In this document: positions 16,419-26,000 of the stretch, piece by piece
Layout: every line of letters starts with the position of its first letter
Position numbering within the stretch: the first letter of the stretch is position 1
Source of the DNA: an uncultured bacterium
GTDB lineage: Bacteria > Verrucomicrobiota > Kiritimatiellia > RFP12 > UBA1067
Reading direction: 5' to 3'
NCBI GenBank assembly: GCA_902800055.1
Contig: CADCCW010000036.1
Location: forward strand, 1-36,716
Length of the DNA stretch: 36,716 bases
Translations under genes and position numbers: made by a program
The notes under the pieces: model-generated
The model's database searches: none
Seen by the model: the letters and a program-made list of their open reading frames with translations, nothing else
What the model was told of the DNA's origin: nothing

Positions 16419-18118
16419 TGAACGAAGAATCCGACACCTCGCGGCATTTTCTCCGCCAGTGGATCGAGAAGGACGTCGCCGACGGCAAGACCGGTGGCAA
16501 AGTGGTGACCCGCTTCCCGCCCGAGCCCAACGGCTACATCCACATCGGCCACGCCAAGGCGGTGTGCGTCGATTTCGGCATGGCCGAGCTCTTCGGCGGC
16601 GAGTGCCACCTCCGGCTCGACGACACCAACCCCGCCAAGGAGTCCGACGAGTACGCCGAGAACATCAAGAAGGACATCAACTGGCTCGGCTTCCAGTGGT
16701 CCGGCGAGGGCGACGCCGGCGAGAAGGGCTTCTACAACGCCTCGAACATGTTCGACCAGATGTATGCCATCGCCGAGGAGCTGATCCGCCGCGGCCAGGC
16801 CTACTGCTGCAACCTCACCCAGGACGAGTGGAAGGAGTACCGCGGCGTCCCGGAGAAGCCCGGCCGCCCCTCGCCCTCGCGCGACACCGACCCCGAGCGC
16901 AACCTGAGGATCTTCCACGAGATGCGCGACGGCAAGTACGCCGACGGCGAGTGGTGCCTCCGCGCGAAGATCGACATGGCCTCGCCCAACATCCACTTCC
17001 GTGACCCGGTGATCTACCGCATCCGCCACGTCGCCCACTACCACCTCGGCGACAAGTGGTGCGTCTACCCGATGTACGACTTCGCGCACCCGATCGAGGA
17101 CGCGCTCGAAGGCGTCACCCACTCGATGTGCACGCTCGAGTTCGAGGTGCACCGTCCGCTCTACGACTGGGTGGTTGACCGCATGGACGAGCAGGGGCTG
17201 CTGCCGGTCAGGAACGGCGTCAAGATCCGCACCCAGCAGCGCGAGTTCGCGCGGCTCAACCTCACCTACACGGTGATGTCCAAGCGGCTTCTGCTGCAGA
17301 TGGTGCAGGAGAAGGTGGTGGACGGATGGGACGACCCCCGGATGCCGACCGTCTGCGGCATGCGCCGCCGCGGCTACACTCCCGGCGCGATCCGCGAGTT
17401 CTGCGACCGCATCGGCGTCTCCAAGGTGGAGAGCGAGTCCGACCCCGCGCTCCTCGAGTGGTGCGTCCGCGAGGAGCTCAACCAGACCGCAATGCGCCGC
17501 ATCGCCGTCGTCGACCCGGTCAAGGTCGTGGTCGACAACTGGTCCGGTCCTGCGCGGGAGGCCGAGCTCCCCAACAATCCGCTCGACGAGAAGGCGGGGA
17601 CGCGGAAGGTGCCGTTCGGCCGCGAGGTCTGGATCGACCGCGCCGACTTCATGGAGGTGCCGGAGAAGAAGTTCTTCCGCATGGCGCCGGGCCAGGAAGT
17701 CAGGCTCCGCGGCGCCTGCATCTTCAAGTGCACCGGCTGCGTCAAGGACGAGTCGGGCAAAGTGGTCGAGATCCACGGCACCTGGGACGAGGCGTCGTGG
17801 GGCGGCAACCCCGCGGACGGCCGCAAGGTGAAGGGGACCATCCATTGGGTCGACTGCGCGACTGGCGTGAAGGCGGAGTTCCGCCTCTACGACCGGCTGT
17901 TCCTCGAGAGGGACCCTCTCAAGGAGGGGAGCGAGAACTTCCTCAAGTTCCTGAACCCCGACTCGCTCCGTGTCGTCTCCGGCTACGTCGAGCCAGCGCT
18001 TGCCGAGGCGAGGGCGGGCGAGCGCTTCCAGTTCGAGCGCACCGGCTACTTCGTCTGCGACGCGCCGCTCGTCTTCAACCGCACCTGCTCGCTGAAGGAC
18101 TCGTACCGTCCTGCGTAA
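16415..18118 (+). CDS. glnS: Glutaminyl-tRNA synthetase
   Basis: GlnRS attaches glutamine directly to tRNA-Gln. The 567-residue class I enzyme shows PPEPNGYIHIGHAK (about 35-48) with the HIGH signature, LRLDDTNP (about 66-73), and the KMSKS-like loop VMSKR. The C-terminal part (about 345-567) holds the two beta-barrel anticodon-binding domains with EASWGGNPADGRKVKG and ERTGYF. The length fits the E. coli type. ATG at 16415 or 16418 are both possible; AGGAG at 16405-16409 fits either. The gene lies inside the pilus cluster and close to tRNA-Gln. Its presence means this organism can make Gln-tRNA directly; whether it also has GatCAB cannot be seen here. Confidence 0.97.
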   Translation: MMNEESDTSRHFLRQWIEKDVADGKTGGKVVTRFPPEPNGYIHIGHAKAVCVDFGMAELFGGECHLRLDDTNPAKESDEYAENIKKDINWLGFQWSGEGDAGEKGFYNASNMFDQMYAIAEELIRRGQAYCCNLTQDEWKEYRGVPEKPGRPSPSRDTDPERNLRIFHEMRDGKYADGEWCLRAKIDMASPNIHFRDPVIYRIRHVAHYHLGDKWCVYPMYDFAHPIEDALEGVTHSMCTLEFEVHRPLYDWVVDRMDEQGLLPVRNGVKIRTQQREFARLNLTYTVMSKRLLLQMVQEKVVDGWDDPRMPTVCGMRRRGYTPGAIREFCDRIGVSKVESESDPALLEWCVREELNQTAMRRIAVVDPVKVVVDNWSGPAREAELPNNPLDEKAGTRKVPFGREVWIDRADFMEVPEKKFFRMAPGQEVRLRGACIFKCTGCVKDESGKVVEIHGTWDEASWGGNPADGRKVKGTIHWVDCATGVKAEFRLYDRLFLERDPLKEGSENFLKFLNPDSLRVVSGYVEPALAEARAGERFQFERTGYFVCDAPLVFNRTCSLKDSYRPA

Positions 18119-18152
18119 AAACCAACTTTACCACCCGATGAGAAGGGATTTT

Positions 18153-18161
18153 TGATATAAT
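18153..18161 (+). promoter_or_regulatory. Extended -10 promoter giving a leaderless mRNA
   Basis: TGA followed by TATAAT (18156-18161) lies in GGATTTTTGATATAATTCACCC. Seven nt then lead to the ATG at 18169, where transcription should start. No ribosome-binding site exists between promoter and ATG. No -35 box is seen at 16-18 nt. Confidence 0.75.
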
Positions 18162-18168
18162 TCACCCA

Positions 18169-19431
18169 ATGGTTAAGGCATTTCAGACAGCCGCCTTCGA
18201 GGGCGGGGCGCTGCGCGTCATTTCTTCCGGCGTAAAGAGCCGCGAAGCAGTGCTTGCGTTGCCGCTCGGAAGGTTGCTCGTCAGGCTGGTGCGTGTCGCC
18301 GAAGGAGAGGATCCTGCTGAGAAGGCCGGCAGCATCTTGACGGCGGTGAGTCCGTTTCCAGACGAGCCGCTTGCCGTTGGGCTGGAGAAGGTCTGCGATG
18401 AGGCCGGTGGCCGCGCGGTGTACCTTGCTGCGGCGCTGCCTGAGGGCTCGACCGACGACATCGCCGATGCGCTCGACGCGGCGAAGCTGAACGTCGTCAG
18501 GGTCGACGCGCTGGTACTCGGTGAGCTGCGCGGCGTCTGGCGGTCAATCGGCGGCGAAGGACGTCGGCTTGTGGTATTTGAGGGGTCGGACGGCTTGTCA
18601 CTCGTTGTCCTCGACGCCGACCTGCCAGTCTCCATCCGCGCCGCTTCGCTGGAATCGGATCTGAAGCGTGAGGCGATGCTTTCGCTTTTGGAGGCCGAGG
18701 ACTTCGGCGGGCCGAAGCCGCTCGGCGAAGTGGTGCGCGTTCGGCGCGAGGCCGAGGATTCCGCGGCAGAACCCGCGGCAGAGTCCGCGGCGGATCCGCT
18801 CGCCTCGTTCGGCGCGCCGGTGCGCTCGATCGAGATTGGTGCCGATGTTGGGCTTGCGGGAGTAGCCGAGCGCACGACCGAGGAGGGCTCGCTCAACGCG
18901 ATGCCCGACAGCTGGCGCGAAGTTCTCGCCGAGACGCGTTTCAAGGCGAAGCTGCTGCGCAACATGATTGCGGCGGTCGCGGTGTGGGTGGTGGCGATGG
19001 GGGTGCTCTTCGGCGTGCCGGTCGCCTACGGCTACATGACCGACCACCAGAAGGAGCTCTGCAAACGCCACGCCAAGCAGTACAGGGCGGTGTCCGAGAA
19101 GAAGGCGAAGGTGAAGCTGGTCCGGAAGTATTCCGACCATTCGCGTGGCGCGCTGGAGATCATGAAGGCAGTGTCGGACCGTCTGCCCGAGGGGGTTACG
19201 CTCTCTTCCTGGGACTTCACCCGCGACGACGGCGTGCGTCTGCGCGCGGAGTCGGACGACTCCAGCTCCGCCTACCAGCTCAAGGACGCGCTAGCTGAGA
19301 TGCGTGCGGAGGATGAGGACGGTGGCGGCGAGAAGATATTCGAGATGGTGCGCCTTGGCGCGCTCAGCAAGCAGAAGGACGGCAAGCAGAAGTTCGAGAT
19401 CGAGTGCAGCCACAAGACGGAGGAGGAATAG
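18169..19431 (+). CDS. PilM/PilN- or GspL-like inner-membrane assembly protein
   Basis: The 420-residue product has an N-terminal soluble domain (about 1-190), an Ala/Glu/Ser/Pro-rich linker (about 190-250), one membrane helix (about 266-288) and a periplasmic helical-plus-beta domain (about 289-420). This layout matches GspL of type II secretion, or a PilM-PilN fusion of type IV pili. The segment after the membrane helix, with KELCKRHAKQYRAVSEKKAK and then a LPEGVTLSSWDF region, resembles PilN/GspL periplasmic domains. The sequence is divergent and the call rests mainly on layout and on neighbours: a PilO-like gene and a secretin follow directly. Its mRNA is predicted leaderless. The next ATG is 5 nt after the stop. 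Confidence 0.65.
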   Translation: MVKAFQTAAFEGGALRVISSGVKSREAVLALPLGRLLVRLVRVAEGEDPAEKAGSILTAVSPFPDEPLAVGLEKVCDEAGGRAVYLAAALPEGSTDDIADALDAAKLNVVRVDALVLGELRGVWRSIGGEGRRLVVFEGSDGLSLVVLDADLPVSIRAASLESDLKREAMLSLLEAEDFGGPKPLGEVVRVRREAEDSAAEPAAESAADPLASFGAPVRSIEIGADVGLAGVAERTTEEGSLNAMPDSWREVLAETRFKAKLLRNMIAAVAVWVVAMGVLFGVPVAYGYMTDHQKELCKRHAKQYRAVSEKKAKVKLVRKYSDHSRGALEIMKAVSDRLPEGVTLSSWDFTRDDGVRLRAESDDSSSAYQLKDALAEMRAEDEDGGGEKIFEMVRLGALSKQKDGKQKFEIECSHKTEEE

Positions 19432-19436
19432 CCGAC

Positions 19437-19939
19437 ATGGACGACGCGAAACTTAAGGAGAAGGCGATGATGGCCGTGGTGGCAGTCGTTGTGCTCTATG
19501 CCGTCGCGGTCGGGGTCTGGTTCTTCAGCGCCGAAAGCGCCTGGAAGCGCGCGGCGAAGGCGTACGGCAGGGAGTGCGACCGGTACGAGCAGGAGGAGAA
19601 ACTGATCGCCGAGAAGCGCAAGTGGAATGATCTCTATGAACGCGAAAAGGCTGCGATGCCGACCTTCGAGGCGGGCAAGGCGACGGACACGGTATGGCTC
19701 CGAAAGGTGGAGGACCTTGCGCGCACCAATCTTGTGCTGATTACCTCGATCGATTCCGGCAAGGAGGTCGAGGCGGGTGCTGGGAGGGCTCGCTTGAGGC
19801 GCTCGTGAAGTTCATGCATGCGCTTGAGAACTCCACCGACGGCATGTTCGACATCAAAGAGATTAGCCTCAAGCCCAGCCAGAAGAAAGGCTATCTCAAG
19901 GGATCGCTGTCGATAACCTGCGCGTACATGCGCGAATAA
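19437..19939 (+). pseudogene. PilO/GspM-like assembly protein with a broken frame
   Basis: The first frame (19437-19808, 123 codons) starts behind AGGAGGA and encodes a short cytosolic start, one membrane helix (about 10-30) and a coiled-coil, as in PilO. It goes off frame around 19775 and stops at 19808. Sensible sequence continues in a second frame from 19778, with CWEGSLEALVKFMHALE and then KEISLKPSQKKGYLKGSLSI, ending at TAA 19937-19939; this is the ferredoxin-like end of a PilO-type domain. A net one- or two-base shift, with or without a lost beta strand, would explain the break. No ribosome-binding site supports the second frame alone. Position between a PilN-like gene and a secretin supports the family call. 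Confidence 0.65.
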
Positions 19940-19973
19940 TTTACGGATTTAAAACGAAAACGGAGCGGTGAAT

Positions 19974-22900
19974 ATGAAAGCAAAGTTCAAGACTCTACTC
20001 GTGCTGGCGGCGGTGGCCGTGCTGGCGGCGGTCGACACGGCGGCCCAGGAGCAAACTACGTCCGGTGAGAGGCGCAGCGGATTGCTGCGCAGTCGCTTTC
20101 CCAGACGTTCCGGCGAGGGCATGCCAGGGCGTGCGACCACGGTAAACACTACTGCGGCGCCATCCGCGGCACCCTCGACGACCGGCGCGTCGTCGTCCGC
20201 GCCAGCTTCGGACAGCAAGAAGGTGGAGCCTGGCGGCAGGTCGATCGAGTTCAACCAGGCTCCGGTGGAGATGGTCTTCAAGGTCTACGGCGAACTCAAG
20301 GGGATTACCGTCCTCAAGGACCCGCAGACCCCGGCCGCCACCATTACCCTGCAGCCGCTGCAGGGGCAGGAGCTGACCGACGAGGACAAGATCGAGGCGA
20401 TCGAGACGGTGCTGGAGATGAACGGCATCCACCTTGAGCCATACGGCGAGAAGTTCTGCCGCGCGATTCCGCGCAAGGACGTGCGCAAGGACGGCATCCC
20501 CCTCATCATGGACCCGGACGCGGAGCTCAGGGAGTCGACCCGCGTCGTCTCGCTGGTGGTGCCGTTCCACAACATTTCGGTCGAAGAGGCGCAGAAGGCG
20601 CTGGAGGGCTTCAAGTCCGCCAACGGCGTGCTGCTCGTCTTCGAGCGCACCAACTCGATCATCATCACCGACACCGAGGCGAACATCAACCGGATGCGCG
20701 AGATCGCCAGGATGATCGACATTACCACCCCGGTCACAGAGAACGTGTACGTGCGGCAGATCCACAACGCGGCGGCGGTGGACATCAAGACGGCGCTTGA
20801 GGCGATCGTCCAGAAGAGCAAGGAGGAGCTGGAGAAGGAAGGCAAGCAGCCGAAATCCACGGCGCAGGCGTCGACCCCTCCGTCGCCGTTCGCGTCGCGG
20901 CTCATGAGCCGCAGCAATCCGCAGCCGACGGCGCCGGTGAACCAGCCGTCAATCGTGACCTCAGTCTCCGACGCCGACCGCGGCATGATCCGCGGCAAAG
21001 TGCTGATCCTTTCCGACGAGCGCTCGAACAAGCTCATCATCGTCACCTCGAAGGCAAACATGGACTTCTTCGACAAGGTGATCGAGCAGCTGGACATCGA
21101 GACCACGCCGCCGACGGTGGTCAAGGTGTATCGCCTCAAGTATGCTGACGCCGAAGATGTCTCGGACATGATCAACGACCTCATCGGCAACGCGCCCTCG
21201 GGCAAGTCGAGCACGAAGTCGAGCCAGAATGCCGCGGCGAAGTCATCGTCCGGTGGTGGCGCGAACGTGACGACCGGTTCCTCGTCCCGCCCGTCCACCA
21301 ACAAGCGCACCGGCGAGCCGCAGGCGGGCGAGCTCTCCAAGGAGAACACCACCATCCTCGCCGACAAGCGCATCAACGGCCTGGTGGTGATGACCCAGAA
21401 GGAGCTTGTTCCTGTTGTCGAGTCGATCATTGAGGCGATGGACGTCAAGCTTGCGCAGGTGCTGATTGAAACGGTGATTATTGAAGTGTCTCTAGACAAT
21501 GGAATCGAGAGCGGCATTGACTGGGTGCAGAAGGGCAGAAAAAGTTCTGTCAACCAAGCGGCCGACGCCCTGGGGAATCCGCGATTCAATGCCTACAGGG
21601 TGGCGACATATAACGATGATGGCTCAATCAACCCTACTAAGTTTATCGGTTCGTTTACGAAAGCGGAATTTGAAGCGTCTCAATATGGAAAAGATTCTAG
21701 ATATGAGCTTTCTGAAGTGCCGTCGCTTGCCTATGGCGTAGCTCGCGATGGTTTCCTCAACTATGCTTCTGGCGGTGCGTATGGAGTGGGCGGTGGTGCG
21801 AGTGGTGGCTCCGAGGCGTTCGATCTCGTTCAGGGCGTCGCCTCCAACCTGCTCAGCAAGTCATTTACCTTTGTGTTTGATTCCGACGAGCTGGGGATCG
21901 CGGCCATTCTTCACATGACGGAGAACGACAACCATGCCAAGTACATTGCATCGCCGGTGATTATGACCGTCGACAACAAGGAGGCGACAATCGACGCGAC
22001 GGAAAACAGGCAGTTTCTTACTGGTTGGACGGCACAGTCGGGTTCGTATGGGAACAGCGGCCAGCCCACGCCAAACTATAGCGCAAAGGACATCGGCATC
22101 AAGCTCAAGGTCACGCCGAAGATCAACCCGAATGGGACGGTCATGCTTAATGTGGAAGAGGAGTATTCGAGGTTTGTGGAGAACGGACAGTCGATGCTGA
22201 TCCCGCAAGGTGGGATGTACATTCCTGGTTTTGTGGACCTTGCGGTGGAGCGCAAGATGTCGGCCGATGTCCTGCTTGAAGACAAGCAGACGGTTGTCTT
22301 TAGCGGGTTGACCGAGACCGCCAAAGCATCAAGTGAATCCGGAATTCCAATTCTCAAGGACATTCCCTGGATTGGCAAGTGGCTCTTCAGCGAAGTCAAG
22401 GAGAGTGAGGGCCGCAAGGAACTCTTGGTGTTCCTTACGCCGTATGTGCTCAACGATGCCGAGGCGGCCCAAGTCGAGGCACTTCGCCGGAAGAAAACGA
22501 TGTCGGATCCCAATCCGTGGGACGACAACGGCTGGTCGCTTAGCGAGCTCGCGGATCCGGTCTCGAAGCGCGAGATGCTTCGTCGCCTGAAGGACGAGTG
22601 GAAGAAGCAGGACGAGGAGCGCAAGACGAAGATCGCCATCGAGAAGGCCAAGGTCGAGCGTGTCAAGGAACTGGAGAAGATGTCCAAGGAGGAGCGCGAC
22701 CTCTGGCTTAAGATGCACAAGGAAGAACTTGACAAGGAAAAGCGCGAGGAGTTGGAAGAGAAGATGCAGGATGAGGAGAGCCAGGAGGAGCTGAAGAAAA
22801 TTGCCGCGGAAGTGCGCGAGCGCAAGCTCAAGGAGGCCCAGCGCGAGCTTGACAAAGCCGAAGAGACGTACAAGGGCGAGAACGAGCGCGCGAAGAAGGA

Positions 22901-23003
22901 CAACGCAGACGCCGAGAAGGCCAATGCCGAGAAAGCCAACATAGAGGAATCCAATGTCAAGGAGGCCAACTCCGAGGAGCAGGGAGACGAATCGGCCAAG
23001 TAA
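19974..23003 (+). CDS. gspD: Secretin (GspD/PilQ family) with long charged C-terminal extension
   Basis: Secretins form large outer-membrane rings through which pili or folded proteins pass. The 1009-residue product starts at ATG 19974, 8 nt after GGAG. It has a signal peptide (1-24), a low-complexity Ser/Ala/Thr/Pro linker (about 50-80), an N0-like domain (about 86-165), N1-N3-type repeats (about 180-490, with a Ser-rich insert near 400-450) and the secretin core (about 490-825). The core has LAQVLIETVIIEVSLDNG and the IPILKDIPWIGKWLF signature near 790. The last 180 residues are Glu/Lys/Ala-rich and should form a coiled coil, which ordinary secretins lack. G+C drops within the gene after about 21460. 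GspD and PilQ cannot be separated with certainty. Confidence 0.9.
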   Translation: MKAKFKTLLVLAAVAVLAAVDTAAQEQTTSGERRSGLLRSRFPRRSGEGMPGRATTVNTTAAPSAAPSTTGASSSAPASDSKKVEPGGRSIEFNQAPVEMVFKVYGELKGITVLKDPQTPAATITLQPLQGQELTDEDKIEAIETVLEMNGIHLEPYGEKFCRAIPRKDVRKDGIPLIMDPDAELRESTRVVSLVVPFHNISVEEAQKALEGFKSANGVLLVFERTNSIIITDTEANINRMREIARMIDITTPVTENVYVRQIHNAAAVDIKTALEAIVQKSKEELEKEGKQPKSTAQASTPPSPFASRLMSRSNPQPTAPVNQPSIVTSVSDADRGMIRGKVLILSDERSNKLIIVTSKANMDFFDKVIEQLDIETTPPTVVKVYRLKYADAEDVSDMINDLIGNAPSGKSSTKSSQNAAAKSSSGGGANVTTGSSSRPSTNKRTGEPQAGELSKENTTILADKRINGLVVMTQKELVPVVESIIEAMDVKLAQVLIETVIIEVSLDNGIESGIDWVQKGRKSSVNQAADALGNPRFNAYRVATYNDDGSINPTKFIGSFTKAEFEASQYGKDSRYELSEVPSLAYGVARDGFLNYASGGAYGVGGGASGGSEAFDLVQGVASNLLSKSFTFVFDSDELGIAAILHMTENDNHAKYIASPVIMTVDNKEATIDATENRQFLTGWTAQSGSYGNSGQPTPNYSAKDIGIKLKVTPKINPNGTVMLNVEEEYSRFVENGQSMLIPQGGMYIPGFVDLAVERKMSADVLLEDKQTVVFSGLTETAKASSESGIPILKDIPWIGKWLFSEVKESEGRKELLVFLTPYVLNDAEAAQVEALRRKKTMSDPNPWDDNGWSLSELADPVSKREMLRRLKDEWKKQDEERKTKIAIEKAKVERVKELEKMSKEERDLWLKMHKEELDKEKREELEEKMQDEESQEELKKIAAEVRERKLKEAQRELDKAEETYKGENERAKKDNADAEKANAEKANIEESNVKEANSEEQGDESAK

Positions 23004-23032
23004 CGGACGCCCTTGTTGACGAGGAGATCCGA

Positions 23033-26000
23033 ATGATCCAGAAGAACATTTTCGGGAGAATCGTCCTGGTCGCAATTGCGATGCTGATGTCGGCATCTGC
23101 ATTTGCGCAGACGGTAATTCCGGAAAGAGACTGGGAATACATTCGAATTGACGACGAACATGTTTCCATTGGCAATGCCGACAAAAGCCGCCGTGTCTCG
23201 GCAATCGATCAAGGTACTGCTGGAGATATTGAAATTCCGCTTTATTTGCGGAGTAGCATGGTAGTCAACATAGCGGAACAGGCATTCGAAGGGTGTACTA
23301 ATCTTTCTTCGGTGGTTATTCCTGATGGCGTCACCAATATCGCCAAACGCGCATTCTACGGCTGCACATCCCTCACCAATGTTGTCATCCCGGCAAGTGT
23401 CAAGACAATAGGGGAGCTTGCATTCTACGGTTGTAAAAAATTGCAGCAGATCAAATATGTAAATGGCGCTGAGATTTTGATTGGTAAGTCGGCGTTTAGA
23501 GATTGTACGTCTGTGATGTCGATTGAAATATCAACGGCAGATAATATTGAGGTGAAGGAAGGTGCATTTACAGGCTGTACAGGTGCGAAGAGTTGTGAGT
23601 TGCAGTCAAAAATGGTATCTATAGCGGAAATGGCGTTTTCATCTTATAATGGGGGTAGTGTGTGTGGAAACATTACAAATTTAGTTGTAATCGCCAATAC
23701 AACAGCGTCTATCGGAGACAGTGCCTTTTTCAATTGTGATATGCTGACCACAGCAGATATAAGAGCTGATTCAACTGCTTCTGTCGGCAACAATGCCTTT
23801 TCCGACTGTGGTAGGTTGGAAATTGTCACTATAACTGCCGGTTCAACAGTTTCTATCAACGACAGTGCTTTCTTTAGGTGTGGTAGTCTGGACGCAGTCA
23901 CCATAAGTGCCGGCTCAACTGCATCTATCGGCAATAGTGCTTTTTCTAGTTGTGCAAAGCTATGCTCTGTTGCAATAGATGCCGGCTCAGCGGTTGCTGT
24001 TGGAAATAGTGCTTTTTCCAGCTGTGGCAGTCTGGACGCCGTCACTATAAGCGCCGGTTCAACTGCATCTATCGGCAACAGCGCTTTTTCAAGTTGTGCA
24101 AAGCTATGCTCTGTTGTTATAGATGCCGGCTCGGCGGTTTCCGTCGGAAATAGCGCTTTCTCCAGTTGTGGCAGTCTGAATACAGTCTCTATAATTGCTG
24201 CTACAACAGCGTCTATCGGCAATAGCGCTTTCTCCGGCTGTGCAAAGTTGGTCACAGTTGAACTTCCTGATGTCCTAACGACATTGTCGTCAAATGTGTT
24301 TTATCGCTGTTCGTCGTTACAGTCGTTCTCCTGCCCGACAAATCTGACGCGGATTGCATATCGTGCATTTGATACATGCAAGGCGCTTGAGGGCGTTAGG
24401 TTTAACGATGTCCTCGAAACAATTGATGCTCAGGCCTTTTATGGATGCAGTTCGCTTCTGGAGCTGGAATTTCCGCAAAGCATTGAGAAGATTGGCTCAA
24501 GAGCTTTTGAGGAGTGCAGAGCGATTGAAAACATTGAATTCAAGGAGGGCGACACTAATCTTCTGTCTGCTTCAAGCGTCGAAATTGGCGACAGGGCGTT
24601 TTACAGATGTTCGGCGGCAACCAATATCGTATTGTCGCAAAACGTTAAGACGTTTGGATCAAAGGCATTTGCGCAGTGTGATGCGCTTGAATCGGTTGCC
24701 CTGCCAAAGAATCTCGAGGCGATTTCTGAAAGCGCGTTTGAGGATTGCGCAAAGCTCGTGACCCTTGAATTGCCGTTGAGTCTTAAGTCTATCGGGCTGG
24801 CTGCATTTAGGGGCTGCACTTCGTATTGCGAGTTCTTGATCCCTACTGATTATGTTGTAGATATTGGTGCTAAGGCTTTTTATAATACGAAATACTGGAA
24901 CGACTGGCCAGACAACTGCATTGTGGAAAACAATGACTATATTCTCGGATTCAAGGGCAATGCCGTTTCTGTTGAATTGCCGGACGGCTGCAAGGTAATC
25001 CCTGCCGGGATGTTCGAGGACATGACCAGTCTGACGAATGTAATAATTCCGTCCGGGGTAGTTTCCGTCGGTTCGCGCGCGTTCGCAAATTCCGGCATTG
25101 TCGCGATTGAGCTTGATGATGCTGAAACGGTTGGAGTGTCGGCATTTGAAGGCTGCCATGGGCTAGCCACAGTGTCATTGTCAGACGGCTTGACGGCCAT
25201 TCCAGACAATGCATTCAAGGATTGCACATCGCTGTCCGAAATCGACATTCCAGATAGCGTGAATTCAATTGGCGCATACGCGTTTTTTGACTGTTCGTCG
25301 TTGCTGACTGTCACAGGTGGTGAAGCTGTGGGTTCTATCGGTGATTACGCCTTTGCCAATTGCACTAAGTTGGAGCCGAAACGATTCTCATCTAATGTTA
25401 TTTATGGAGTCCATGTCTTCCAGGGATGCGTATGGGATGAATACGTGCTTTTCCCCTCTGTCGGCACGTTGCGGGAAGAGTACCCTGAGTCTTATTCAAA
25501 CATCCGCTCGGTGGTCTTTTCCTCCGGACAGACCAATATCGTGGCAGATGCTTGCCTTGGTTGCGCCGCGCTGGAATACGTAGACATTCCAGATTCCGTT
25601 GTTTCGGTCGGTTCTAATGCTTTCTATGGCTGCAGTTCGGTCACTTCGGTGGTAATGGCGGCAGGGCTGACGGACATCGCATCGAGTGCATTTGTTGGCT
25701 GTTCCAACATTGTCTTGGCGACAGTGTCCGGAGCGACCCCTGTAATGACGCTTTTCCCCGATGCATACCCCACCATCGAGCGTCTCGCCATCGCCCAAGG
25801 GTGCGAGACCTTGTGTGAAGATCTATTTCATGGCTGTGCGGCGTTCGAACAGATAGAGATTCCGTGGACAGTGACCAGTATAGGAGACAGAGCATTCTAC
25901 GGTTGCACATCATTGGGCGCAAGCGGAGTCCTGATTCCGGAAAAGGTGACGGCTATAGGCGAGAATGCATTCGCGTTTTGTTCGTCGCTTGAGTCAGTGC

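Noticed and set aside
23681..24256. Regular 72-bp repeats considered as a CRISPR-like array.
   Set aside because: They are in frame within an LRR protein, have no spacers, and vary mainly at silent sites.
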